From NCBI GenBank assembly GCA_016281275.1, contig JAEEIH010000057.1, positions 1 through 52,049 on the forward strand: a stretch of 52,049 nucleotides of DNA, read 5' to 3'. Of the stretch, positions 42,998-50,656 are shown piece by piece; the stretch's first letter is position 1, and the number at the start of each line of letters is the position of its first letter. The notes under the pieces were generated by a model, which worked only from the letters and a program-made list of their open reading frames with translations, ran no database searches and was not told the DNA's origin. The DNA comes from Lachnospiraceae bacterium (GTDB lineage Bacteria; Bacillota; Clostridia; Lachnospirales; Lachnospiraceae). The position numbers and the translations under genes were made by a program.

Positions 42998-43031
42998 AAA
43001 AAACAGTCCCTGCCAAAAACGCCGGGACTGT
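42998..43031 (-). terminator. intrinsic terminator downstream of topA
   Basis: Minus strand: ACAGTCCC (43024-43031) and GGGACTGT (43003-43010) form a perfect 8-bp stem around a 13-nt loop, directly followed by six T residues (42998-43003, overlapping the last stem pair). A clear rho-independent terminator. Confidence 0.88.
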
Positions 43032-43136
43032 TGTACGTACTGTATTACCTGTTGTCATTATGCGCTCCGTCGGAATAGGGAGCAGCTGACCAACCCCCGA
43101 CCGAGTATTGATGCTTCTTTACTCGATTATACACTG

Positions 43137-45155
43137 TCATCCTTCCTTTGGTGCCGACTCTCCCTTATCACCAGCCGACTTGGACGAATCCGGCCGCGTC
43201 CATGAAACGAAGTCGCAGTCGGGATGATTTGCGCATCCGAAAAATCTTCTGCCCTTTCTTGTTTTCTTAATAAGAATATCACCACCGCACTTCGGGCACA
43301 CAATGCCTGTCTTTTCATTATAAGGCTTGGTATTACGACACTCAGGGAAGCCGGGACAAGCAAGGAATTTACCGTGAGGTCCGTATTTGATGACCATCAT
43401 TCTTCCGCAAAGCTCACAGGGCACATTCGAAACCTCATCCCTTATCTTGATCTTTTCGAGATCCTTGTGCGCTTCAGCGACAGCTGCCGCAAGGTCGGGA
43501 TAAAAATTCCTGATAACTGTCTTCCATTCGATCTCTCCTTCGCCGATCGAATCGAGAAGGCTCTCCATGGTAGCCGTGAAATTAACATCGACAATTCCTT
43601 CGAAAGAACCGGTCATAATCTTGTTGACCGCTTCTCCGAGTTCTGTCATATAGATTGATTTATTTTCTTTAACAACATAGTGTCTCGCAATGATCGTTGA
43701 GATAGTCGGTGCATATGTACTGGGGCGACCGATACCGAGTTCCTCGAGCGCTTTTACAAGCGATGCCTCGGTGTAATGAGCCGGCGCCTGCGTGAAATGC
43801 TGTGCAGTTTCAATTCCCTGCTCGGAAAGCTTGGCTCCCGGCACGATCCAGTCAAGCGAGGGAGCTTTTCCCGATGTTTCGTCATCATCGTCTTTATATA
43901 CGGAAAGAAAACCGTCAAAAGCAACGGTCGATGTCCCTGCAGAGAACCCGTACTCTCCCGCATCGATACGGACTGTCACGTTGTGGTATATAGCCTGCTC
44001 CATGCGCGATGCAACAAACCTCTTCCAGATAAGCTGATAAAGGCGGTAATGATCTCTGGGAAGAAGTTCCCTTACCTCAGCGGGCGTAACATCAACATAA
44101 GAAGGCCTGATGGCTTCATGAGCATCCTGAATCTTTTTGCCCGACTTGTCTTCTCCCGTTGTGGCAGCGACGTACTTCTCGCCGATATTTGCCTTTATAT
44201 ACTCACGAACATTCTTATCGGCTTCGTCCGAAACTCTCGTCGAATCAGTACGAAGGTAAGTAATTAGACCGACGGTGCCGCGCTTTCCAAGCTCCATGCC
44301 TTCATAAAGCTGCTGGGCGATACGCATGGTCTTTGAAGTCGAAAAATTAAGCTGCTTTGCCGCTTCCTGCTGAAGCGTGCTTGTGGTGAAAGGAAGCGGT
44401 GCTTTTTTCTTACGGTCGTTTTCTTTAATATCTTTAACAATAAAGCCGGTTTTTTTAATATTCTTTAAGCATTCGTCAACCTCTTCTTTTGAAGAGAAGC
44501 TGACCTTTTCATCGTTACGGGTTGTGAGCGATGCGGTTATGGTCTGCTTTGCATTCTTTCCCGAAAGCTTTGCGTCGACTGTCCAGTATTCACGGGGGAC
44601 AAACGCATTTATCTCGTTTTCCCTGTCGGAGATGATCCTCAAGGCAACTGACTGAACTCTGCCTGCACTAAGACCGTTCTTGACCTTTGCCCAAAGAACG
44701 GGACTGATCTGATATCCCACAAGTCTGTCGAGAACACGCCTTGCCTGTTGTGCATCGACAAGGTTCATGTCGATGGCGCGTGCTTTTTTAAGTGATTCCT
44801 TAATTGCGTTCTTGGTAATCTCGTTGAAGGTGATCCTCGAAAATTTCTTCGGATCGAGCTTAAGCGTCTGCGAGAGATGCCACGAGATCGCCTCGCCTTC
44901 ACGGTCAGGATCGGTTGCGAGATAAACTTTATCAGCTTTCTTTACCGCCTTACGCAGTGCTGCGATAATGTCGCCCTTTCCCCTGATCGTAATATATTTA
45001 GGTTCAAAGTCATTATCAATGTCGATACCGATGGTACTTTTCGGCAGATCTGACACATGTCCGTTCGAGGCGATAACCTCATATCCGGAACCAAGATACT
45101 TTTTGATCGTTTTGGCCTTGGCCGGTGACTCGACAATTACAAGATTCTTTGACAT
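43137..45155 (-). CDS. topA: DNA topoisomerase I
   Basis: A 672-residue type IA topoisomerase that relaxes negative supercoils. Start at 45155 (MSKNLVIVESPAKAKTIKKY) with AGAGGAA upstream. The Toprim domain has the acidic triad region TDPDREGE (81-88); the catalytic Tyr is Tyr300 in VGLITYLRTDSTRVS. The C-terminus has two Topo C4 zinc fingers, CELCGRMMVIKYGPHGKFLA with CPGFPEC, and CPKCGGDILIKK with CANHPDC. Length is close to the B. subtilis protein. Own promoter and terminator. Confidence 0.97.
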   Translation of the reverse strand: MSKNLVIVESPAKAKTIKKYLGSGYEVIASNGHVSDLPKSTIGIDIDNDFEPKYITIRGKGDIIAALRKAVKKADKVYLATDPDREGEAISWHLSQTLKLDPKKFSRITFNEITKNAIKESLKKARAIDMNLVDAQQARRVLDRLVGYQISPVLWAKVKNGLSAGRVQSVALRIISDRENEINAFVPREYWTVDAKLSGKNAKQTITASLTTRNDEKVSFSSKEEVDECLKNIKKTGFIVKDIKENDRKKKAPLPFTTSTLQQEAAKQLNFSTSKTMRIAQQLYEGMELGKRGTVGLITYLRTDSTRVSDEADKNVREYIKANIGEKYVAATTGEDKSGKKIQDAHEAIRPSYVDVTPAEVRELLPRDHYRLYQLIWKRFVASRMEQAIYHNVTVRIDAGEYGFSAGTSTVAFDGFLSVYKDDDDETSGKAPSLDWIVPGAKLSEQGIETAQHFTQAPAHYTEASLVKALEELGIGRPSTYAPTISTIIARHYVVKENKSIYMTELGEAVNKIMTGSFEGIVDVNFTATMESLLDSIGEGEIEWKTVIRNFYPDLAAAVAEAHKDLEKIKIRDEVSNVPCELCGRMMVIKYGPHGKFLACPGFPECRNTKPYNEKTGIVCPKCGGDILIKKTRKGRRFFGCANHPDCDFVSWTRPDSSKSAGDKGESAPKEG

Positions 45156-45229
45156 AACGAGTTCCTCTGTTTTCTTCACGCATCGTGTTTCGGTTCACAA
45201 TACACAACGTGTTTGTTTAAGACTTGAAA

Positions 45230-45258
45230 AGCATACACTTTTTTTCCCGTTCTTGCAA
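45230..45258 (-). promoter_or_regulatory. candidate topA promoter
   Basis: Minus strand: TTGCAA (45253-45258), 17-bp spacer, TATGCT (45230-45235), about 70 nt upstream of the topA start. Hexamers match consensus at four positions each. Confidence 0.45.
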
Positions 45259-45309
45259 TATCAAATTTAAAAAAGCGCGGGGATCAGTGGCCAGCCGTCC
45301 CGAGAGAAT

Positions 45310-45346
45310 AAAAAAACGGCAGAAATAATAAATTCCTAAGCCGTTT
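45310..45346 (-). terminator. intrinsic terminator after the Rpn-like remnant
   Basis: Minus strand: AAACGGC (45340-45346) pairs with GCCGTTT (45314-45320), followed by T residues to 45310 (seven in a row). It lies 17 nt after the stop of the remnant gene and separates it from topA. Confidence 0.82.
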
Positions 45347-45363
45347 CTTTTGTGTTCTAAACC

Positions 45364-45681
45364 TCACTGTTCTTGTTGATCTATCGATTTTGTTGCTTGC
45401 ATAAATTCTTCTTCTGTCATTCCGGCTCTTTTTGCCGCATCAGACATAGAAATGATTCCATCTTTCACCAGTGAATATAAAGCTTCTGCTCGTCCTTCTG
45501 CTCGTCCTTCTGCTCGTCCTTCTGCTCTTCCTTCTGCTCGGCCTTCTTCAAGACCCTTATGACGTCCTTCTTCAATGGCATCAAGAAAAGTTACTGCGTA
45601 TGTCATATACTCAACCCTCCATTTCTGGTGTGCGATAGCTTCCGTTACCCTTTCATCTATACGTTTCGTCAGAGGTTTTAC
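45364..45681 (-). pseudogene. C-terminal remnant of an Rpn/PD-(D/E)XK nuclease family (transposase-like) gene
   Basis: An open frame of about 105 codons without its catalytic N-terminal domain. It reads PLTKRIDERVTEAIAHQKW, then RVEYMTYAVTFLDAIEEGRH, a run of EGRA repeats encoded by 12-bp tandem units (about 45483-45545), and ALYSLVKDGIISMSDAAKRA with GMTEEEF at the end. This is the usual C-terminus of Rpn-like proteins in Clostridia. A stop lies just upstream at 45682, and an ATG at 45606 could still give an 80-residue product, so translation of the tail is possible but nuclease activity is not. Confidence 0.75.
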
Positions 45682-45690
45682 TCATAAACC

Positions 45691-45805
45691 TTCCTTTCTG
45701 CCGTAAATTGCGGCGATAAATGCCGGCAGAAAGGTCTGTACACCAACGGAGCACCCTCCCTGCCTAGTCTAGGAACATGCAGGGGAAACCCCTTGAAATG
45801 TACCG
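45691..45805 (-). other. hairpin-rich non-coding element beside the nuclease remnants
   Basis: No gene. Plus-strand arms: CCTTTCTGCCG (45693-45703) with CGGCAGAAAGG (45724-45734), a perfect 11-bp stem; CCCTGC (45758-45763) with GCAGGG (45779-45784); CCTAG/CTAGG inside it (45763-45773); AGGGG/CCCCT (45781-45793), which excludes the previous pairing; and GTACA (45738-45742) with TGTAC (45799-45803) able to close the last group. It lies between a terminator and the Rpn-like remnant, ending at a GGAAGG ribosome-binding-site-like sequence. It could be a structured leader RNA or an end of a mobile element. Confidence 0.5.
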
Positions 45806-45818
45806 ATAAACAAAGATT

Positions 45819-45854
45819 AAAAAAGAATCAGTGCAGAAGTGTTTCTGCACTGAT
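45819..45854 (-). terminator. intrinsic terminator after the upstream gene remnant
   Basis: Minus strand: ATCAGTGCAGAA (45843-45854) and TTCTGCACTGAT (45827-45838) make a perfect 12-bp stem with a 4-nt loop, followed by a T-rich tail with six T residues (45819-45824). It starts 7 nt after the stop of the remnant at 45861. Confidence 0.88.
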
Positions 45855-45860
45855 ATTGTA

Positions 45861-46096
45861 TCATGGTTTATGTGTTAAAGAAAGAGCTATTTTTCTGAAC
45901 ATCTCGGCGAACGGATTATCTATTGTTACATCTGAATTCTTATTTATGATCAGCATGTCCATCCTGATCGGTTGCTTCGATAATTCGTGTTCGGTTTCAA
46001 ATAACAAGACATCGCGGTAATCCCGCAGTTCCAATTCTATCCCACCATAGAATCCCGGATGTCATTTAATTCTACGTATTTTTCTTTATGTTTCAA
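45861..46096 (-). pseudogene. N-terminal remnant of a PD-(D/E)XK-type (Rpn-like) gene, frameshifted
   Basis: Reading from a TTG at 46096 (AAGGAG 9 nt upstream) gives KHKEKYVELNDIRDSMVG and a TAG at 46037; a one-base shift near 46040 continues with IELELRDYRDVLLFETEHEL, SKQPIRMDMLIINKNSDVTI and DNPFAEMFRKIALSLTHKP before TGA. The second part matches the N-terminal region of a Lachnospiraceae family of large proteins with a nuclease-like fold (REYNLNTKPLQVDLL-type pattern). The catalytic EYKSP-like block and the rest are missing. A functional terminator follows. Family assignment rests on remembered pattern, not on a search. Confidence 0.6.
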
Positions 46097-46194
46097 TACT
46101 CACTTCTCCTTAAAAAATAATACAAGAAAAGACCGTTTTCAATCATCTTTGTTTCCATAAGAACGCCTATTTACATGCCTTTACCGGCGATGTG

Positions 46195-47454
46195 TTACCC
46201 CATAAGGACTCTGACGTATGCTCCCGGACCTTCCTGTTTGATAAAGCCGTCAAGCTCAAGACTTCCGAGGATTCCCATGAGTTTTCCGATATTGAAGCCT
46301 GTTTTTTCGGCGATTTCCTCGATCGTTGTTGCGCTAACGTCTGTTGCAAGGAACACTTTCTTGGCATCCTCGGAAGAGATATCTGCTTCTCTCGCTTTTT
46401 TATAAAACAAGGTGGCCTGTTTGTATTTATTAATCTTTTTCATTCTTTGGCCGACACTTTCGAGATTTAATTCTCTGATACCTTTTTCATCATTCCCGAT
46501 CACTTCGAAATCATCCGATTTCTTTTTTTGTCCGAAAACATCCATATATTCAGCACATTCGGCAGTTTCCTCAAATGTCGTTTTTTTGATATCATCGGCC
46601 ATCTCTTTCGGTGAAAGTGCGATTCGTGCGCCGATCGCTATGAGACCGTTACAGCCTTCGCTCAGTTTGTCCGTGAGTCTTCCGGGGATTGAATAAACCT
46701 CCTTACCCTGATCGAGTGCGCACCCGACAGTGATCAGTGTCCCTGATTTTCTGCGTGCTTCAACTGCAAGAATTGCGTCCGAAAGGCCCGCGATGATCCT
46801 GTTTCTCATTGGAAATCGCATTGCGATCGGCTTTGTCCCCGGATAAAATTCGCTGATCACACCGCCTGTTTCAATTATCTTTTCGTACAGTGTGTAGTTT
46901 ATCGCGGGATAACAGACATCCACACCGCAGCCGAGTATCGCATAAGTCTTCCCTCCACCCGCAAGAGCACTGTTATGTGCACATGCATCGATTCCGACAG
47001 CCATTCCGCTGATTACATCGATCTTATTCTTTGCAAACTCCCTGCAAAAAAGGTCGCATGCTGTTCTTCCGTAACTGCTGCAGGTTCTGCTCCCAACAAC
47101 TCCTGCTGCTTTTCTTCCCTCCTCAGGGAGTTTTCCCTTAACAAACAGTCCGATCGGTGGCGAATCTATCAGCCTGAGTCTTTTCGGATAAAGCGGATGC
47201 TCGATGCTGTAGTAGTCAATTCCTACGTCCCTGAATTTCATGTATTCCTTCATGGGATCGATCGCTACAACGCTTATGATCTCCTCCACTATTTCCGGTT
47301 TTAAAAAACCGATCCTCAAAAGTTCTTCTTTTTCTGCCTCAAAAATCCCCATCGTATCCCCGAAGTTTTCAATAAGAAGCTGTGCTCCGACCGCTCCCAG
47401 TCCGTCCACCTTCGATAGTGCCATCCATCTGGCCTCGTTATATATATCTGTCAT
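46195..47454 (-). CDS. dprA: DNA processing protein DprA (Smf)
   Basis: A 419-residue DprA, which loads RecA on incoming single-stranded DNA during natural transformation. Start at 47454 (MTDIYNEARWMALSKVDG) with AGGAGG upstream. An N-terminal SAM-like part (1-65; GAVGAQLLIENFG) is followed by the Rossmann-like core with VVGSRTCSSYGRTACDLFC, SGMAVGIDACAHNSALAGGG, LGCGVDVCYP and FPMRNRIIAGLSDAILAVEA. The C-terminal winged helix (about 350-419) is SATTIEEIAEKTGFNIGKLM. Its neighbour comM is also linked to transformation. Confidence 0.96.
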   Translation of the reverse strand: MTDIYNEARWMALSKVDGLGAVGAQLLIENFGDTMGIFEAEKEELLRIGFLKPEIVEEIISVVAIDPMKEYMKFRDVGIDYYSIEHPLYPKRLRLIDSPPIGLFVKGKLPEEGRKAAGVVGSRTCSSYGRTACDLFCREFAKNKIDVISGMAVGIDACAHNSALAGGGKTYAILGCGVDVCYPAINYTLYEKIIETGGVISEFYPGTKPIAMRFPMRNRIIAGLSDAILAVEARRKSGTLITVGCALDQGKEVYSIPGRLTDKLSEGCNGLIAIGARIALSPKEMADDIKKTTFEETAECAEYMDVFGQKKKSDDFEVIGNDEKGIRELNLESVGQRMKKINKYKQATLFYKKAREADISSEDAKKVFLATDVSATTIEEIAEKTGFNIGKLMGILGSLELDGFIKQEGPGAYVRVLMG

Positions 47455-47471
47455 AGCATTCCTCCTGATGT

Positions 47472-47587
47472 CATTTTCTTTTATATATCCAAAATCGCAC
47501 ACCCTGTATCCTGTTCTTTATATGAATCCGATATCACAACCCTATACCTTTTTTTATATGTATCCACCATCACACAAACCCCCTGTA
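47472..47587 (-). repeat. degenerate tandem repeat between comM and dprA
   Basis: About three units of 35-40 nt, each with a GGAT-x-x/ATATAAA core followed by an AGGaTAcAGGGt-like link. The minus-strand cores are GGATACATATAAAAAAAGG, GGATTCATATAAAGAACAGG and GGATATATAAAAGAAAATGA. The array begins inside the last codons of comM (TACAGGGGGTTTGTG) and ends just before the dprA ribosome-binding site. Confidence 0.6.
47481..47570 (-). CDS. possible 29-residue small protein between comM and dprA
   Basis: An ATG overlapping the comM stop in a TGATG context opens a 29-codon frame, MVDTYKKRYRVVISDSYKEQ then DTGCAILDI, ending at TAA 26 nt before the dprA ATG. The overlap would permit coupled translation. 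It is made by the degenerate tandem repeat (DTYKKRYRVV and DSYKEQDTGC echo each other), so it may be an accident of the repeat. No known family. Confidence 0.25.
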   Translation of the reverse strand: MVDTYKKRYRVVISDSYKEQDTGCAILDI

Positions 47588-49081
47588 ACCGATTGCTTCC
47601 GTCAAGTGTTCTTCCCTTATATGATCGGTCCCGTCCATGTCAGCGATCGTACGTGCGACTTTAAGAATTCTATGGTAGCCGCGTGCCGAGAGCTCCAAAC
47701 TGTCATAAGCCTTTTCCATCAGCTTTTTACAGGGCTCAGAAAGCGAGCAATATTTTTCGACAAGTCCTCCCGAAAGCTGCGAATTAAACCTGACCTGCGT
47801 TCCTTCATACCTCTCAAGCTGAATCTTACGGACCTTTTCGATCCTGTTTCTGACCGACCGTGAGTCCTCGCCTCTTGTTCCACCGACAATGTCTCTAAAA
47901 TCCGTTTTCTCAACATTGACAAAAAGGTCGATACGATCAAGGATCGGACGGCTGATCCGCCTCCTGTATCTTGCGATGCTCACAGGTGAACATGTACACT
48001 TCGTCCTGTCGGGGTAGAATCCGCACGGACACGGATTCATCGAAGCGACAAGCATAAACCCCGACGGATATGTGTATGTGGCGTTAAGTCGCGAAACATT
48101 GACCTTTCTGTCCTCAAGCGGCTGGCGAAGCGAATCTATCACTTCACGACTGAATTCAGGTAATTCGTCAAGAAACAAAACGCCGTTATGTGCAAGTGAA
48201 ACAGCTCCGGGAGCCGCATGGATGCCTCCCCCGATAACAGAAGGAACAGTCGCTGTGTGATGGGGTGAAAAGAAAGGCCGTTTCGTAAGAACATAGCGAT
48301 TACTGTCAAGCAGTCCCGCTATACTGTAGATTCTGGAAAGCTCCATGCTCTCGTCAAAAGACAAAAAAGGCATGACTGTCGGAATCCTCTTTGCGAGCAT
48401 GGTTTTTCCCGCGCCCGGAGGACCCGAAAGGATCAGATTGTGCATCCCACCGACAGCAATCTCGACGGCGCGTCTTGCAATCAGCTGTCCGGCTACTTCA
48501 CAAAGATCCAGATCGTAGTTTCTTTCACCGTCAAGAACAACTTCCTTGTGTTCGATAATTGGCAGAGGAGAATCACCCGAAAGAACTTCGATAAGCTCTG
48601 TGACAGATGAAATACCGACAACATCGATCCCTTCTACAACAGCACCCTCGAGCGCATTCTCCTTCGGTACGATGCATCGTTTAAAGCCATTATCCCTGGC
48701 CGCTATAACGATCGGCAAAACTCCGCAGATTCTTCGGACATTACCCTCAAGGCTGAGTTCACCGACAACAACCGTGTCTTTTAGGATGTCGTAAGGAATA
48801 ATCTCATATGCGGCAAGCAAAGCAACAGCAACAGGAAGATCGAATCCCGTACCTGTTTTTTTGATATCCGCGGGTGAAAGATTAACAGTGATGTGTTTGG
48901 GTTTAAGTGAAATACCTGAATTTCTGATAGAGGTACGGACTCTGTCCTTGGCTTCCTTAACCTCGGAAGAAAGGTAGCCTACCATATTGAAAACCGGGAG
49001 ACCGTCACTGACATCGGTCTCAACATTGATGATCTGTGCTTCGATACCACCGACCGCAGCACTGAATACTACAGAAACCAT
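47570..49081 (-). CDS. comM: ComM/YifB family Mg-chelatase-like AAA+ ATPase
   Basis: A 503-residue YifB/ComM protein; in naturally competent bacteria ComM is a helicase that extends branch migration during recombination. Start at 49081 (MVSVVFSAAVGGIEAQIINV) with AAAGGAG upstream. The N-terminal Lon-protease-like domain (1-165) is followed by the AAA+ domain with Walker A GPPGAGKTMLAKR, HHTATVPSVIGGG, Walker B NGVLFLDELPEF, and MNPCPCGFYPDRTKCTCSP, and the C-terminal Mg_chelatase_C (ARGYHRILKVARTIADMDG). Full length. Confidence 0.95.
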   Translation of the reverse strand: MVSVVFSAAVGGIEAQIINVETDVSDGLPVFNMVGYLSSEVKEAKDRVRTSIRNSGISLKPKHITVNLSPADIKKTGTGFDLPVAVALLAAYEIIPYDILKDTVVVGELSLEGNVRRICGVLPIVIAARDNGFKRCIVPKENALEGAVVEGIDVVGISSVTELIEVLSGDSPLPIIEHKEVVLDGERNYDLDLCEVAGQLIARRAVEIAVGGMHNLILSGPPGAGKTMLAKRIPTVMPFLSFDESMELSRIYSIAGLLDSNRYVLTKRPFFSPHHTATVPSVIGGGIHAAPGAVSLAHNGVLFLDELPEFSREVIDSLRQPLEDRKVNVSRLNATYTYPSGFMLVASMNPCPCGFYPDRTKCTCSPVSIARYRRRISRPILDRIDLFVNVEKTDFRDIVGGTRGEDSRSVRNRIEKVRKIQLERYEGTQVRFNSQLSGGLVEKYCSLSEPCKKLMEKAYDSLELSARGYHRILKVARTIADMDGTDHIREEHLTEAIGYRGFV

Positions 49082-49155
49082 TTTTCTCCTTTCAATCTTT
49101 GAAAGGAACAGCCATAAGACCCATCTCACAAGGTCTTATTGTTAATGAATTCTGT

Positions 49156-49635
49156 TTATTTTTCAACATTATCACCGGGATTATGCTGAGTAAAAAGATT
49201 CTGAAGTTCACGAAGGAATGTATCAACATCCTGAAACTCTCTGTACACGGATGCGAATCTTACATAAGATACCTGATCAAGCTGTTGAAGCTTATTCATG
49301 ATCAGATTACCGATAAACGAACTGGGTACTTCCTTAGAATCAAGCGAAAAGATTTGAGCCTCGATGCTGTCGATCATCCCCGTGATCTTCTCAGCGGGGA
49401 TTGAACGCTTGCGGACCGCAAGCATGATCCCTCTCTCGATCTTAGCTCTGTCGTATGGTTCACGCGTATTATCCTTCTTTATGATAAAAACCGGGATGGT
49501 TTCCACCTTCTCATATGTGGTGAACCTCTTGTCACAGACATCACACTGTCTCCTGCGTCTTATGGAACTTCCGTCGTCAGCAGGTCTTGAATCAATGACT
49601 CTTGTGTTTTCATCTCCGCAAAAAGGACACTTCAT
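49156..49635 (-). CDS. nrdR: transcriptional repressor NrdR
   Basis: A 159-residue NrdR. The zinc ribbon uses CPFCGDE and CDVC cysteine pairs (about Cys3/6 and Cys31/34) with RRRRQCDVCDKRFTTYEKVE. The ATP-cone (about 49-139) is IIKKDNTREPYDRAKIERGI and QVSYVRFASVYREFQDVDTF. It represses ribonucleotide reductase genes by sensing ATP/dATP. Ribonucleotide reductase genes are not in this window, so targets lie elsewhere. Confidence 0.97.
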   Translation of the reverse strand: MKCPFCGDENTRVIDSRPADDGSSIRRRRQCDVCDKRFTTYEKVETIPVFIIKKDNTREPYDRAKIERGIMLAVRKRSIPAEKITGMIDSIEAQIFSLDSKEVPSSFIGNLIMNKLQQLDQVSYVRFASVYREFQDVDTFLRELQNLFTQHNPGDNVEK

Positions 49636-49706
49636 ACGCTGTTTTCCCCCGAATGATTTTTATAAGATAAGTATAACTGATTTCAATCATGCGTCAAGTT
49701 TTTGTG

Positions 49707-50420
49707 TCAGGTCTTGGTAAAAACGTACTCCGCAATACCGACTGCGATTGTAAGGTTAAGAGAATCAACATATTCTGTCTGTGCAATCTTCAAAGGTGTT
49801 CCCTTCGAAGCATATGAAGCATCCAGCCCGGTAGCCTCATTACCGAATACGAGGGAATAAATGGGACCGTGCTCCTGACCGGGAGTAAGGTATTTTGCAG
49901 AATCCAGCATGAATGGGAACACAGCTCTCTCTTCGGAGCCATATACATCAAGATATTCATCAAACGAATCGAAATGTTCGCATCTGATCCTGAAAAACGA
50001 ACCCATGCTTGCACGAACAGTTTTAGGATTAAATATATCCGCGCCGTTACCGACGATTGCCACATCGAAGATGCCCATACCGCAGGATGTACGCATAATG
50101 GTTCCGAGATTACCCATGTTCGATGGATTATCAAGAACAAGATGAGGTCTTGTGCCGTCAAGCATGTTCGTGAATTTCTTGAAAACACCGATGACAAATA
50201 CATTTTCCTTGTCGGAAAGTTTCGCTATAAGTCTGTCGTTCGTTTCAACAGGAATACGCCTTCCTGCACACATCCTCATAAGCTTTTCTTTGTCGGTGAA
50301 TGTCGAATGGACGAGGACCTTCTCGACGTATTCAGGTACGGCATCGATAAGTTCAAATGTCACAAACGCACCGAGCGCATATGAATATTCAAAATCCCTT
50401 TTATAAGGTTTGATCTCCAC
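49707..50420 (-). CDS. TrmH/SpoU-family RNA methyltransferase
   Basis: A 237-residue SpoU-type 2'-O-ribose methyltransferase. The N-terminal substrate-binding part (to about 85) is followed by a knotted SPOUT domain with the three motifs: DNPSNMGNLGTIMRTSCGMG (motif 1), SLVFGNEATGLD (motif 2) and DSLNLTIAVGIAEYV (motif 3). The start is GTG at 50420 with AGGAGG 5 nt upstream. The RNA target (tRNA or 23S rRNA) cannot be told from sequence alone. Confidence 0.92.
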   Translation of the reverse strand: MEIKPYKRDFEYSYALGAFVTFELIDAVPEYVEKVLVHSTFTDKEKLMRMCAGRRIPVETNDRLIAKLSDKENVFVIGVFKKFTNMLDGTRPHLVLDNPSNMGNLGTIMRTSCGMGIFDVAIVGNGADIFNPKTVRASMGSFFRIRCEHFDSFDEYLDVYGSEERAVFPFMLDSAKYLTPGQEHGPIYSLVFGNEATGLDASYASKGTPLKIAQTEYVDSLNLTIAVGIAEYVFTKT

Positions 50421-50466
50421 TTGAGCCTCCTATTCTTTCCGACATGACTCTGCTTTTTGAACGTTT

Positions 50467-50533
50467 TTTCATTTCAAACAGTCTTTCGTTTCGGTCCATC
50501 CTTCATTCCGGACCGTCTTTCGCTTCGACCGTC
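50467..50533 (-). repeat. four tandem 16-17-nt degenerate repeats
   Basis: Minus strand: GACGGTCGAAGCGAAA, GACGGTCCGGAATGAAG, GATGGACCGAAACGAAA and GACTGTTTGAAATGAAA follow one another without gaps. Consensus GACGGTCCGAAANGAAA. It lies just after the palindromic terminator of the carboxyltransferase gene and before the methyltransferase gene. Confidence 0.7.
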
Positions 50534-50537
50534 TTAT

Positions 50538-50569
50538 GAGAAAAGGAGACAGATCTGTCTCCTTTTCTC
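50538..50569. terminator. 32-bp perfect palindrome, intrinsic terminator after the carboxyltransferase gene
   Basis: gagaaaaggagacaga is followed directly by its reverse complement (16-bp arms, no spacer). A- and T-rich arm ends (AAAAGGAG/CTCCTTTT) make it bidirectional. It ends the 50657-52049 transcript; a spacer of about 87 nt lies between. Confidence 0.7.
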
Positions 50570-50656
50570 TGCACGGTAATCGCTTACCGATAAAAACGCG
50601 TTTCTGTTTCAAAAACGTCACACTACTGTCAATCACACAAGTATATGTGATCCGTA

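Larger units (their letters stand above)
42829..43136 (-). other. topA-codY spacer
   Basis: A 308-bp stretch without a gene. In minus-strand order it holds a 100-nt region after topA with a GTCGG/CCGAC pairing (43066-43105), the topA terminator, a CodY-box-like palindrome, an AT-rich segment, and the codY promoter with a leader of about 45 nt. Confidence 0.7.

Noticed and set aside
45483..45545. 12-bp tandem repeats considered as a CRISPR-like array
   Set aside because: Units are contiguous without spacers and encode the EGRA repeat of the Rpn-like C-terminus.
45793..46020. 75-codon plus-strand frame in the topA-dprA interval
   Set aside because: Antisense to the N-terminal nuclease remnant and the terminator; composition and lack of a ribosome-binding site point to chance.
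47240..47863. 207-codon plus-strand frame across the dprA-comM junction
   Set aside because: Antisense to two conserved genes and made partly of spacer repeats; no domain.
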